Shown in pieces: positions 8,699 to 17,343 of a stretch of DNA of 64,000 bases (its first letter is position 1; the number at the start of each line of letters is the position of its first letter). The notes beneath the pieces are model-generated. The model was not told the DNA's origin, made no database searches, and worked only from the letters and a program-made list of their open reading frames with translations. Source of the DNA: Catenibacillus sp964565805 (GTDB lineage Bacteria; Bacillota; Clostridia; Lachnospirales; Lachnospiraceae); contig CAZMGH010000006.1 of assembly GCA_964565805.1 (NCBI GenBank), positions 1 to 64,000 of the forward strand, in the 5' to 3' direction. A program made the translations under genes and the position numbers.

Positions 8699-10411
8699 TT
8701 ACCGGAGGATATACTCCGCATGCTCCTTGATGACATCCTCCGTGTTATTCTGAAGATGGATCGTAATCTCTACAACAGCTCCCCCATGGTTATAAACATT
8801 CAGTTCCGCTTTTGTCCTATAAATCAGACGGATCCTCTCAATACTGTTGCGGATGCCAACGCCGAGAATATCTTCTGTGACTCCGTAATCCCGGAAACTG
8901 GAAATCGCCTCCAGGATTTCCGGCGGGAACCCTCTGCCTTTGTCCGAAACAGTGATCCTCAGATCAAAATCTCCAATCCGGCAGATCTCCACCGCTATAA
9001 ATATCCGATCGGATCCATCAGCGCCATATTTTAAAGAATTGCCCACAAAGCTTTCTATAAGAAAAGGCGGGATTGGAACAACGCGCAGCGCAGGTTCACA
9101 CTGTATACGATATTCCAGGTTCTCCTCATACCGGATCTTATGAAAGGCAAGGTAGTTTTCGATATGCTTAAGTTCCTCGCCCAAAGGAACATAATTTGAG
9201 TCTACATTTACCACATACCGGTAATAGGCAGATAAAAGCCGGATGATCTTCCGGGTGATCTCTGTGTCCTTCTTGCTGTAGTTATATATCGTATTTAACG
9301 CATTTAATATGAAATGGGGCCGGATCTGCTGCCCCAGATAGCGCAGTTTTGTCTGATTCTTCTCAATTTCCTGCTCATACATCTGAATCTTCGTTTTATT
9401 CAGCTGTTCAAGCATATCATTAAATTCATCACAAATTTCAGTAAATTCCAGGCTCATCCCCGCCTTTTTTTCAAGGCGATACTGTGTTTCCCCTTTTCGT
9501 ATCCTTGTAATCCCCGCCTGAAGATACTTGACCGGTTTACGAGTCCAAAAAAGAACGCCGATCATGACAATGATCCATGTAAGAATGTTCAGCGCTAAGA
9601 TCATTAAAAAATAACTGTTTTTTAGGAAGATTTCACCGGAATATCCCAAAGAAAGCTCCTCAGGCGCTTTTACCAGATACATTTGCGCGTCATGCAGGCT
9701 GCTTATAATAACAGAAGGTTCGTCTGTGCCGCTTTGTTCAAATAGTGAAGAAAGCTCCACACTTTGGGCCTCTCCATCGCCGCTGAGGATATTGCCCTGA
9801 CGATCGATCAGCAAAATATCATCTTGCGCCATCCCAAATTCCGTCATCATCTCATCGCAGGAAATCCATGTCCCCACATAGGCTCTTCTCAAATAATAAT
9901 ATTTATACATGTACCATCCGGAGGATAACCGGATCATCGACCATCCGGAGCTGTTCTGGCTCTGATCGATCTGCACATTCTCCGTGATAACCTGGGTCAT
10001 ATCTTCATTTACTTTAGAATTAAGGAATAAATTTTGATTAGGGTAATATACAAAAATATTTTCCACATAATCATAGACAGAAGTAATAGATTCAAATTGA
10101 TTATTGATCCTGGCGACCGCCCGCCATTGTTCTCCCACATCAATAGAGGCATTATTCTCTATCTGTTCCAGCAGCTTCATTCCATCGCTATTGTAAGGCA
10201 TATACATCAGCAGATCCTCAAGCAATTTCAATGAAGTATTCATGGTTTCCGCGCTAAGATCCAGATTTTTCTGTTCTGTCTCAAGGATATGATTTCTATA
10301 ATTTTTTTGAGCATATCCGCTGCTTATTGATAAGCTCACTGTTCCCAAAATAATCATACATACAAATATCAGCGTAATCTTACCATTAATGGTTTTTATG
10401 AACTTTTTCAT
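8699..10411 (-). CDS. YesM-type sensor histidine kinase
   Basis: A 570-residue membrane kinase: one membrane segment near residue 12-30, an extracellular sensing region of about 230 residues, a second segment around 265-290 (LMILALNILTWIIVMIGVLFW), then a HAMP-like linker, the histidine box QQIRPHFILNALNTIYNY (phospho-acceptor His) and an HATPase domain with the G box DKGRGFPPEI. It pairs with the adjacent YesN regulator. Such kinases usually sense sugars or their bound binding protein outside the cell. It may be transcribed from the strong promoter at 10642-10671 as well as a weaker TATAAT box near 10460. Confidence 0.92.
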   Translation of the reverse strand: MKKFIKTINGKITLIFVCMIILGTVSLSISSGYAQKNYRNHILETEQKNLDLSAETMNTSLKLLEDLLMYMPYNSDGMKLLEQIENNASIDVGEQWRAVARINNQFESITSVYDYVENIFVYYPNQNLFLNSKVNEDMTQVITENVQIDQSQNSSGWSMIRLSSGWYMYKYYYLRRAYVGTWISCDEMMTEFGMAQDDILLIDRQGNILSGDGEAQSVELSSLFEQSGTDEPSVIISSLHDAQMYLVKAPEELSLGYSGEIFLKNSYFLMILALNILTWIIVMIGVLFWTRKPVKYLQAGITRIRKGETQYRLEKKAGMSLEFTEICDEFNDMLEQLNKTKIQMYEQEIEKNQTKLRYLGQQIRPHFILNALNTIYNYSKKDTEITRKIIRLLSAYYRYVVNVDSNYVPLGEELKHIENYLAFHKIRYEENLEYRIQCEPALRVVPIPPFLIESFVGNSLKYGADGSDRIFIAVEICRIGDFDLRITVSDKGRGFPPEILEAISSFRDYGVTEDILGVGIRNSIERIRLIYRTKAELNVYNHGGAVVEITIHLQNNTEDVIKEHAEYILR

Positions 10412-10500
10412 TTTCCTCCTCCATATAAGCCATTATCTTCTGATCATTTGTATTATACATGATTTTATCTGAAAAGTATATCTTGAAAAAAACAGGAGAA

Positions 10501-10609
10501 AAAGCCCGGAAACCCTTCTTTCGACAGCATATACGCCAACATCGGTACAGATCTTTACAAATAAATACCTGCTTCCTGCCAGCACAGGCTCAAGTTTCGT
10601 AATCTTCAT
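10501..10609 (-). pseudogene. scar of two fused gene fragments (enolase-family dehydratase start joined to an LplC-type permease piece)
   Basis: On the minus strand an ATG at 10609, behind GGAAGGGAG, begins MKITKLEPVLAGSRYLF, which looks like the N-terminus of mandelate racemase/galactonate dehydratase-type enzymes. After about 23 codons, in another frame from 10542, the DNA reads MLAYMLSKEGFPG, nearly the same as MLAYMLSKEGLPG in the LplC-type permease of this window. The two pieces meet within a few bases. The reading frame stops after 58 codons. It looks like the residue of a deletion through an older sugar locus. Confidence 0.6.
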
Positions 10610-10641
10610 ACATGCTCCCTTCCTTTTTAAAACTTTTTTTC

Positions 10642-10697
10642 AGTATATTATCCCTCCATTTCGTCTGTCAATTAATTACAGTGACCAAAAATGGTCA
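10642..10697 (-). promoter_or_regulatory. strong promoter with palindromic operator upstream of the gene scar and sensor kinase
   Basis: Minus strand: -35 TTGACA (10666-10671), 18-bp spacer, -10 TATACT (10642-10647). Ten bases upstream of the -35 is a perfect palindrome TGACCAAAAATGGTCA (10682-10697). The promoter fires into the gene scar and then the YesM gene, so it probably belonged to the lost sugar gene and now drives the two-component system. Confidence 0.6.
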
Positions 10698-10801
10698 AGT
10701 CGTGACCTGTTTTTAAACCATATAAAAACTATGACGCGAGAAGAAATGATCGAGCAAGCCCGACAGATCCGAGAAAGAAACGTTCATGGGCGCGCCCACG
10801 A

Positions 10802-10832
10802 AAAAAGCCAGCAGGAATCCTGCTGGCTTTTT
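10802..10832 (-). terminator. intrinsic terminator of the fprA-rubredoxin operon
   Basis: GCCAGCAGGA / TCCTGCTGGC stem flanked by A-run and T-run (AAAAAAGCC...GGCTTTTT), 12 bp after the rubredoxin stop codon. Symmetrical, so it can work in both directions. Confidence 0.9.
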
Positions 10833-10844
10833 GCTGCGGCCTTC

Positions 10845-11006
10845 TTATGCTTCTTCGCTGAACTGATCTTTGCCAACGCCGCAAAGGGGGCAGACCCAAT
10901 CGTCAGGTACATCCTCCCATTTTGTGCCTGCTGCTACGCCGTTATCCGGATCGCCTTCAGCTTCATCATAAACATAACCGCATACATCACATACATATTT
11001 TTTCAT
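10845..11006 (-). CDS. rubredoxin
   Basis: A 53-residue rubredoxin, complete at both ends. It has the two iron-binding pairs CDVCGYVYDEAEGDP (Cys6, Cys9) and DDWVCPLCGVGKDQF (Cys39, Cys42), and the usual family spacing and length. It starts 54 bp after the flavodiiron gene, so the two are almost certainly one operon. Rubredoxin carries single electrons to flavodiiron proteins, so it is the likely direct donor. Confidence 0.97.
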   Translation of the reverse strand: MKKYVCDVCGYVYDEAEGDPDNGVAAGTKWEDVPDDWVCPLCGVGKDQFSEEA

Positions 11007-11060
11007 CACAAAAACTCCTTTCCCGTATTTTCAGGTCCCTGACCTGGCGTCATCATTATA

Positions 11061-12278
11061 TCATTTTTCAAAATCTGGGACAATAGCCGCTGCAATGGCA
11101 TCCGCTAACGCATCCAGAGACTGCTCCTGATCCGGCTTTAAGGCGGACTTAATGGTCAGCTCCTCTTCCAGGATCGTATTCTTTTTCAGACCGGACAAAA
11201 GCTCCTTCATAAGCTTTCCTGAAACCGGCCCCCAGGAACCATTCTGGATGATGGCCATCGTTCGGTTCTGGATATTGTGAGCCGCCAGATCATGGAGCAG
11301 ATTTTCCATGGATACAAAAATCCCATTATTATATGTAGCGGAAGCCAGGACAATATGACTGCAGCGGAATGTTTCCGCGATCAGGTAGGACGCATGGGTG
11401 GCAGAAGTATCATACACGGTAATATTCTTTACCCCCCGGTCCGCCAACTTGCCTGCCAGGATGTCCACCGCATTTTCAGTATTCCCATAAATAGATCCAT
11501 AAAACAATGTGACCGCTTTTTCTTCCGGAGTATAGCTGCTCCACTTCTGATACTTGTCGATCAGCCAGCCGATATTTTCCCTCCATATAGGGCCATGAAG
11601 AGGGCAAATCATCTTAATGTCCAGGCCAGAAGCTTTCTTAAGGAGGGCCTGTACCTGAATCCCGTACTTTCCTACGATATTTGTATAATATCTCCGGTAA
11701 TCCTCCAGCCAGTCTTTTTCAATATTGACCTGATCCGCGAAAAGATTTCCATTAATAGCTCCAAACGTACCAAATGCGTCTGCGGAGAATAAAATACCTT
11801 CTGTGCTTTCATAAACCACCATAACCTCCGGCCAGTGGACCATAGGCGCCGCTATAAACGTAAAGGTATGGCTGCCGCTGGAAAAGGTGTCATTCTCCTT
11901 AACAGTAATGGCTCTGCTGTCGATGTCAAAATCAAAAAACTGTTTGATCATGCCCTGAGTTTTTACATTGCATATGATTTTTACATCCGGATAGCGAAGG
12001 ACCAGCTCATCCATAACAGCGCAGTGATCCGGCTCCATGTGGGTCACTACAAGGTAATCCAGATTTCGGCCGCCTAAAACCGCCTGAAGATTTTCAAAAA
12101 ACTGATGGCTTACAGACTTATCTACAGTATCAAAAAGCACTGTTTTTTCATCCATCCACACATAGGAGTTGTAAGAAATTCCTCTGGGAATGGGATAAAC
12201 ATTTTCAAATAAAGCCAATCTCCGGTCACTGGCGCCTATCCAATAAAGCTCTTCACTGACTTTTTTCACAAGTTGCAT
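11061..12278 (-). CDS. fprA: flavodiiron protein (A-type flavoprotein, FprA/rubredoxin:oxygen oxidoreductase)
   Basis: A 405-residue soluble enzyme that reduces O2 to water or NO to N2O in anaerobes. The N-terminal metallo-beta-lactamase-like domain carries the diiron motif HMEPDH (His80, Glu82, Asp84, His85) and later ligands in VHWPE, SADAFG and CPLHGP. The C-terminal flavodoxin domain begins near 255 with the FMN loop YGSIYGNTENA. The start at 12278 has AAGGAG at normal spacing. There is no C-terminal rubredoxin domain; a separate rubredoxin gene follows instead. Likely role: oxygen and nitrosative stress defence. Confidence 0.95.
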   Translation of the reverse strand: MQLVKKVSEELYWIGASDRRLALFENVYPIPRGISYNSYVWMDEKTVLFDTVDKSVSHQFFENLQAVLGGRNLDYLVVTHMEPDHCAVMDELVLRYPDVKIICNVKTQGMIKQFFDFDIDSRAITVKENDTFSSGSHTFTFIAAPMVHWPEVMVVYESTEGILFSADAFGTFGAINGNLFADQVNIEKDWLEDYRRYYTNIVGKYGIQVQALLKKASGLDIKMICPLHGPIWRENIGWLIDKYQKWSSYTPEEKAVTLFYGSIYGNTENAVDILAGKLADRGVKNITVYDTSATHASYLIAETFRCSHIVLASATYNNGIFVSMENLLHDLAAHNIQNRTMAIIQNGSWGPVSGKLMKELLSGLKKNTILEEELTIKSALKPDQEQSLDALADAIAAAIVPDFEK

Positions 12279-12536
12279 CGTTTTCTCCTTTCGTTCTTTC
12301 CCGTATATCCTATTGCACCACAAAATCCAGACCGCCTGCTTAAGGACTGTCCGTACGACTTTGTGATCCTTGTACCATAATGACAAACTTTGAGATTAAT
12401 TCCTAATATGTCCTGTCAAAGCTATTTTAATCAAAGTTTTCATATCGGTCAAGACTTCCAGGCAGATAAAATTCAACAAAATTGATAAAAATGGCCATCT
12501 ATTTTTGGTAACTATGCAGCCACGGAAAAACACCGC

Positions 12537-13967
12537 CTACAGCCGGTCTTTTAACATACGGTTTACGCTTCCCGGATCTGCCTTGCCCTTCATCTGCTTC
12601 ATGACCTGTCCTACAAGAAATCCCAGAACCTTAGTCTTTCCGCTTTTATATTCTTCCACGGTTTTTGGATTTTCCGCAAGGACACGGACAACTACCGCTT
12701 CCAAAAGTCCTGTATCCATGACAGTTTTCAGTCCATTAGCATCCATATAAGCTTCCGGATCCACATCCTCTTTAAAAATCGCCTCAAAAACCTTTCGGGC
12801 ATTTTGATTATTTAGCTGGCCCCCATCCGACAAACGGATTAAAGCCGCCAAATGTTCCGGCGAAAACGATACTTTGTCCAAATCTGCGGAAGTTTCTCTG
12901 GCCAAACGGATGGTTTCCCCTGTAAGCCAGTTCGCCGCCTTTTTAGCTGGCGCTCCCAACGCTACTGTATTTTCAAAAATCCCGGCAATATTTCTTGAGT
13001 CCGTCAAAAGCTGGGCATCCTCCCGGGTCAGTCCAAAGCTTTCCACATAACGTTTTTCCTTTTCTTCCTGCATTTCCGGAAGGTTTCCTTTTATCCGGGT
13101 AAGCCAGTCCTCATCAATATACACCGGCGGCAGGTCCGGATCAGGGAAATACCGGTAATCCTTGGCGTCCTCTTTGGAACGCATGGCGTAGGAATATTCT
13201 TTATTATCATCCCACCGCCGGGTTTCCTGGATGACCTGGCGTCCCTCCTTTAACAGCTCGATCTGCCGCTCCCGCTCATTTTCAATAGCCCGGGCAATGG
13301 CTTTAAAGGAGTTCAGGTTCTTCATCTCTGTACGCACACCTAAGGTTTCACTGCCCACCTCTCGCACGGAAAGGTTCACGTCCGCCCGCATGGAACCTTC
13401 CTGAAGCTTGCAGTCGGAAATCCCCAGATACCGGCAGATGCTCCGAAGCTTTTCCAGATAGGCAATGACCTCATCGGCATTTCTCATATCCGGCTCAGAG
13501 ACGATCTCAATCAAAGGCACGCCGCTTCGGTTAAAGTCTACAAGAGAGCTGTCCTCCCACTCATCATGAACAAGCTTTCCCGCATCCTCTTCCATATGCA
13601 TCTCATGAATACGGATCCGCCGGGTTCCTGCGGATGTACGGATCTCAAGCCAGCCGTCATGACAAATGGGCAGATAAAGCTGAGAAATCTGATAGTTTTG
13701 AGGATTATCCGGATAAAAATAATTTTTACGGTCAAACCGGCACAGCCGATTCACATGACAGTGGGCCGCAGCGCCAAGCGCCAGAGCGTCCTCCACAACC
13801 TGACGGTTTAATACAGGCAATGCTCCCGGAAGACCGGCGCATACCGGACAAATATGCGTGTTTGGCGCGCCGCCAAATTCTGTGGAACAGCCGCAAAAGA
13901 TTTTTGTTTTCGTAGAAAGCTCCACATGAACCTCCAGACCGATCACGGTTTCATACTGCTTTGACAT
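12537..13967 (-). CDS. gatB: aspartyl/glutamyl-tRNA amidotransferase subunit B
   Basis: A 476-residue GatB, normal length. It has the family start YETVIGLEVHVELSTKTKIFC with the Cys motif CGCSTEFG, the Zn/tRNA region VDFNRSGVPLIEIVSEPD and the C-terminal YqeY-like tail domain ending near MNRMLKDRL. GatB binds the mischarged tRNA and activates the amino acid with ATP so that ammonia from GatA can form Asn-tRNA(Asn) or Gln-tRNA(Gln). Its ATG overlaps the gatA stop codon by one base. Confidence 0.98.
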   Translation of the reverse strand: MSKQYETVIGLEVHVELSTKTKIFCGCSTEFGGAPNTHICPVCAGLPGALPVLNRQVVEDALALGAAAHCHVNRLCRFDRKNYFYPDNPQNYQISQLYLPICHDGWLEIRTSAGTRRIRIHEMHMEEDAGKLVHDEWEDSSLVDFNRSGVPLIEIVSEPDMRNADEVIAYLEKLRSICRYLGISDCKLQEGSMRADVNLSVREVGSETLGVRTEMKNLNSFKAIARAIENERERQIELLKEGRQVIQETRRWDDNKEYSYAMRSKEDAKDYRYFPDPDLPPVYIDEDWLTRIKGNLPEMQEEKEKRYVESFGLTREDAQLLTDSRNIAGIFENTVALGAPAKKAANWLTGETIRLARETSADLDKVSFSPEHLAALIRLSDGGQLNNQNARKVFEAIFKEDVDPEAYMDANGLKTVMDTGLLEAVVVRVLAENPKTVEEYKSGKTKVLGFLVGQVMKQMKGKADPGSVNRMLKDRL

Positions 13968-15493
13968 TACAGCGCCTCCTTCCCACCGGCAGACTCATCC
14001 TTTGTTTCTGCCCGCAAAGTCTTCCAGTCTCCACGCAAAGCCTCATAGGCCGCCCCGGCCTCAATGACTGCCGCGTCATGAAAACGCTGTCCAAGAAGCT
14101 GCAGGCCGATGGGAAGACCTTCTCCGGTCACTGCGCAGGGCAGGGAAATTGCCGGAAGACCGGCCAGATTTACAGCCACTGTATAAATATCGCTTAAATA
14201 CATTTTTAAAGGATCTGTTAAACTTGTCCCCAGCTTTGGCGCCGGAGCCGGGGCCGCCGGAGCCAGGATCAGATCATATTTTTCAAAGGCCTGGTCAAAG
14301 GCTTCCTTGATCTTCCGGTTCGCCTTTAAGGCCTTAATATAATAAGCGTCATAGTATCCGGAGCTTAATACAAACGAACCAAGCAAAATACGTTTTTTTA
14401 CTTCCCAGCCAAAGCCCTCAGCCCTTGTTTTTTTATACATATCGTGAAGATCTCCGGCCTGGTCCGCGCGGCAGCCGTATTTTACCCCGTCAAACCGGGC
14501 CAGATTAGAGCTGGCCTGGGCGCAGGCGATAATATAATAGGCAGGAATCATATAATCTACCATATCTAATGAAAAATACTCCACCTGGGCGCCGCCTTCC
14601 TCCATAGTCCGGGCAGCATTTAAAACCGCCGTGCGGACTGTGGGATCGATCCCTCCGGAAAAATATTCTTCTGGAATACCGATACGAAGCCCTTTAAGTC
14701 CCTGGGCCACAGCTTCTAACGACTGTCCGCGCCGCTGCCATAGCCGGGAAAGATCCAAAGGCCCCTGGGCGCAGCATGTGCTGTCTCTGGGATCCGGCCC
14801 GGAAATCACCTCTAAAAGAGCGCCGCAATCATAAACATTTTTTCCCACAGGGCCGATCTGATCCAGAGAGGAAGCATAAGCGATCAGCCCATATCGGGAC
14901 ACCATACCGTAAGTGGGCTTCATCCCTGCAACACCGCAGTAGGCGCTGGGCTGGCGGATAGAGCCGCCGGTATCCGAGCCTAAAGCGGCAAAGGCCTCAT
15001 CCGCAGCCACAGCAGCGCAGGAACCGCCGGAAGACCCGCCCGGTACATGCTCTGTATTTCTTGGATTTTTTGTAACTCCCATGGCGCTGGTTTCTGTAGT
15101 GCTTCCCATGGCAAACTCATCCATGTTGGTCTTGCCCAGGATCACTGCCCCGGCAGCCTTTAACCGCTCCACCACATGAGCGTCATAGGGCGGCACATAA
15201 TTTTCCAAAATCCTGGACGCACAGGTGGTTGCGGTATTTTTCGTGCATATATTATCTTTAACAGCCACCGGCACTCCGGCCAGAGGGCTTGTATACCTTC
15301 CTTCCATAATGCCCTCCTGAATATGGCGGGCCTGCTCCATGGCGGCTTCCCGGTCTGCCTGAATATAAGCGTGAATGTCCGGCTCTCTTTCATCCATGAC
15401 CTGAAAACAGGCCTGAACCGCTTCCATGACTGTGATTTCCTTATCTTTGATCTTCTGCCCTAATTCCAGGGCAGATAACTGCTCAACTCCCAT
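13967..15493 (-). CDS. gatA: aspartyl/glutamyl-tRNA amidotransferase subunit A
   Basis: A 508-residue amidase-signature enzyme that releases ammonia from glutamine for the GatB reaction. The Ser-cisSer-Lys triad is visible: Lys in GVPVAVKDNI, and serines in PGGSSGGSCAAVAA and GSDTGGSIRQPS. The start at 15493 (MGVEQ) has GGAGG eight bases upstream; an in-frame ATG at 15511 overlaps the gatC stop and lacks a ribosome site. Second gene of the gatCAB cluster. Confidence 0.97.
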   Translation of the reverse strand: MGVEQLSALELGQKIKDKEITVMEAVQACFQVMDEREPDIHAYIQADREAAMEQARHIQEGIMEGRYTSPLAGVPVAVKDNICTKNTATTCASRILENYVPPYDAHVVERLKAAGAVILGKTNMDEFAMGSTTETSAMGVTKNPRNTEHVPGGSSGGSCAAVAADEAFAALGSDTGGSIRQPSAYCGVAGMKPTYGMVSRYGLIAYASSLDQIGPVGKNVYDCGALLEVISGPDPRDSTCCAQGPLDLSRLWQRRGQSLEAVAQGLKGLRIGIPEEYFSGGIDPTVRTAVLNAARTMEEGGAQVEYFSLDMVDYMIPAYYIIACAQASSNLARFDGVKYGCRADQAGDLHDMYKKTRAEGFGWEVKKRILLGSFVLSSGYYDAYYIKALKANRKIKEAFDQAFEKYDLILAPAAPAPAPKLGTSLTDPLKMYLSDIYTVAVNLAGLPAISLPCAVTGEGLPIGLQLLGQRFHDAAVIEAGAAYEALRGDWKTLRAETKDESAGGKEAL

Positions 15494-15507
15494 ATATCTA
15501 TCCTCCA

Positions 15508-15801
15508 TCATATGGTTTTGGGGACCATAAACTGGCCGTCTTTTTTCCTGGGCGCGCCTTCTACGATCATTTCTTTTATATCATTATCCTGAACCTGGTC
15601 GTCTCTGAACACATTGCCCCGGTCATATAAATTGACCAGCGGCTCCACATTTTCTGTGTCCAGCTCATTAAGCTTTTCCATATAATCCAGGATCTCCTGC
15701 ATTTTTTCCATGGCCTGAGCCCGTTCCTCGCAGCTTAAGCTCAGCTTCGCCAGAATTTCCACATTATCCATCACCGCATCATCAATCACAATCTTACTCA
15801 T
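15508..15801 (-). CDS. gatC: aspartyl/glutamyl-tRNA amidotransferase subunit C
   Basis: A 97-residue GatC with the family pattern VEILAKLSLSCEERAQ and LNELDTENVEPLVNL. It stabilises the GatA-GatB complex. Good AAGGAGG site. It follows the AspRS gene in the same direction, separated by about 80 bp that hold a small dispersed palindrome. Confidence 0.96.
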   Translation of the reverse strand: MSKIVIDDAVMDNVEILAKLSLSCEERAQAMEKMQEILDYMEKLNELDTENVEPLVNLYDRGNVFRDDQVQDNDIKEMIVEGAPRKKDGQFMVPKTI

Positions 15802-15837
15802 GTTTCCTCCTTTTGGGTCTGATCTTCAGGCCATATG

Positions 15838-15857
15838 GGTATCCCTTTAGGGATTTC
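15838..15857. repeat. dispersed small palindrome, copy 1
   Basis: GGTATCCC, short loop, GGGATTTC. Related copies lie at 30760-30780, 33441-33463 and 40190-40210. The next bases (CCTCCTTTTTGGCCTG) also occur at the left edge of the 53715 assembly gap. Confidence 0.6.
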
Positions 15858-15881
15858 CTCCTTTTTGGCCTGTCCTTAAGT

Positions 15882-17213
15882 TTAAGGCTCCAGACGGTTT
15901 AAGTCTCTTGGGAAGAGACAGGTTTCACGCACGTTTTCTGTTCCTAAAAGCTGCATCGTCAGACGCTCCAGGCCGATTCCAAGGCCTCCGTGGGGAGGCA
16001 TGCCGCACTTAAAGGCTTCCAGATAGCTTTCCAGGCCTTCGGAGGTCATTCCCCGGGCCTCCAGCTTGTTTAACAGCATGTGATAATCATGGATTCTCTG
16101 GCCTCCGGTAGTTACTTCAAGTCCTTTATACAGCAGGTCGAAGCTTAAAGTAAAACGGGGATCCGCCGGATCATCCATGGCGTAAAATGGTCGCTTTTTG
16201 GAAGGATAGTGGGTAACAAAAACAAAATCCGAACCACATTCTTCCTGAAAATATTTTCCGATCAGACTTTCCTCCTCCGGCTCCAAGTCATAAGGATTGC
16301 GGATCTTGCGCTCATACTTTTCAGACACCAGCACCTTCGCCTCATCAAACCGGACGCAGGGGATCTGGCTGATGGTAGGAAGCTGTACATTTAAAAGCTC
16401 CAGCACATCCTTGTAATTTTCCTTTAAAAATTCCATGGTATACTGCAAAAATCCGGTTTCCATGGCGCATATATCCATAAAGCTGCGAATATAGCCCATT
16501 TCAAAATCCAGACTGGTGTATTCGTTTAAATGACGGCGTGTGTTGTGCTTTTCCGCGCGGAATACAGGACCGGTTTCAAAAACCCGGTCAAAAACCCCTA
16601 CCATCATCTGCTTATAAAGCTGAGGGCTCTGTTCCAGAATCGCCGGTTTATGGAAATAGGTTAATTTGAAAATATTCGATCCCCCTTCAGCGCCTCTGGC
16701 GCCCAGCTTTGGGGTATGGATTTCTGTAAATCCCTGACTGTATAAAAAATCCCGAAAGCCCCGGACAATTCCTTCCTGGATCCGGAACCGGGACAGCTCA
16801 CGAATATTTCTTAAAGAAACGGGACGAAGGTTCAGCTTCGTTTCAAGAGATGTATTCAGCTTCCATTTAGCTACCGGCAGGGGCAGGGGAGCGGCAGCGG
16901 CGGATAACACGGTAATAGCGCTAATACGCACCTCCCTGCCGTGGATTGCCCGGGGCTCGATCCGCACAGTACCTTCCACCTGGATATAGTCCCCATCATG
17001 AAGCCGGGAAATATCCATATTGGTCTTTTGATCCTCCCACACCGTCTGGATCAGCCCGCACTCCCGGCGAAGGATGATAAATGCCAGCTCTCCCATATTG
17101 CGGATGCTGTGGACCGCTCCTTCCACGCAGACCGGCGTGTCGCCGCCCTCACAGGCTTTAAAAGTTTTCAGATCCATACTTTTTTGTTCCATTTTCCCTG
17201 TCACAAATTCCAT
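15882..17213 (-). CDS. aspS: archaeal-type aspartate--tRNA ligase, probably nondiscriminating (Asp/Asn)
   Basis: A 443-residue class II synthetase of the short archaeal/eukaryal AspRS type, not the 590-residue bacterial type. It has an N-terminal OB-fold anticodon domain (about 15-110), motif 2 in GPVFRAEKHNTRRHLNEYTSLDFEM and motif 3 GIGLERLTMQLLG. There is no asparagine synthetase or AsnRS nearby, and gatCAB follows directly, so it probably charges tRNA(Asn) with Asp for transamidation. In the OB fold, a position that is usually Trp in GWVH of discriminating forms is Ala (GAVH), which fits relaxed specificity but is only suggestive. Start 17213 (MEFVTGK) follows GGAAG. Confidence 0.88.
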   Translation of the reverse strand: MEFVTGKMEQKSMDLKTFKACEGGDTPVCVEGAVHSIRNMGELAFIILRRECGLIQTVWEDQKTNMDISRLHDGDYIQVEGTVRIEPRAIHGREVRISAITVLSAAAAPLPLPVAKWKLNTSLETKLNLRPVSLRNIRELSRFRIQEGIVRGFRDFLYSQGFTEIHTPKLGARGAEGGSNIFKLTYFHKPAILEQSPQLYKQMMVGVFDRVFETGPVFRAEKHNTRRHLNEYTSLDFEMGYIRSFMDICAMETGFLQYTMEFLKENYKDVLELLNVQLPTISQIPCVRFDEAKVLVSEKYERKIRNPYDLEPEEESLIGKYFQEECGSDFVFVTHYPSKKRPFYAMDDPADPRFTLSFDLLYKGLEVTTGGQRIHDYHMLLNKLEARGMTSEGLESYLEAFKCGMPPHGGLGIGLERLTMQLLGTENVRETCLFPRDLNRLEP

Positions 17214-17241
17214 ACAACACACTTCCTTACTTAATATACTG

Positions 17242-17315
17242 AAAAAAATCCTGGCAATATCCCTCCATCTGGGGATACTCCAGGATTGGACATTCTCGAT
17301 CACGCCATTGTGATC
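17242..17315 (-). promoter_or_regulatory. leader of AspRS-gatCAB: hexaloop hairpin followed by a long terminator
   Basis: On the minus strand, GATCAC-AATGGC-GTGATC (17298-17315) forms a 6-bp hairpin with a six-base loop having A at 1 and G at 4. Ten bases later comes a long stem-loop with arms AATCCTGG (17280-17287) and CCAGGATT (17247-17254) ending in a run of T. It lies between the ANTAR gene stop and the AspRS start, with little room for a promoter after it, so it could be an antitermination switch or simply a leaky terminator. Confidence 0.6.
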
Positions 17316-17343
17316 CTTCCAACGATCATTTGATTTCTAAGGT

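Noticed and set aside
10412..10480. T-box or other known riboswitch in front of the sensor kinase
   Set aside because: No T-box sequence (TGGNACCRCG type) or other known core seen here or elsewhere in the window.
10731..11042. Plus-strand open frame of 103 codons
   Set aside because: It is the complement of the rubredoxin gene and its terminator; the minus strand gives a perfect rubredoxin.
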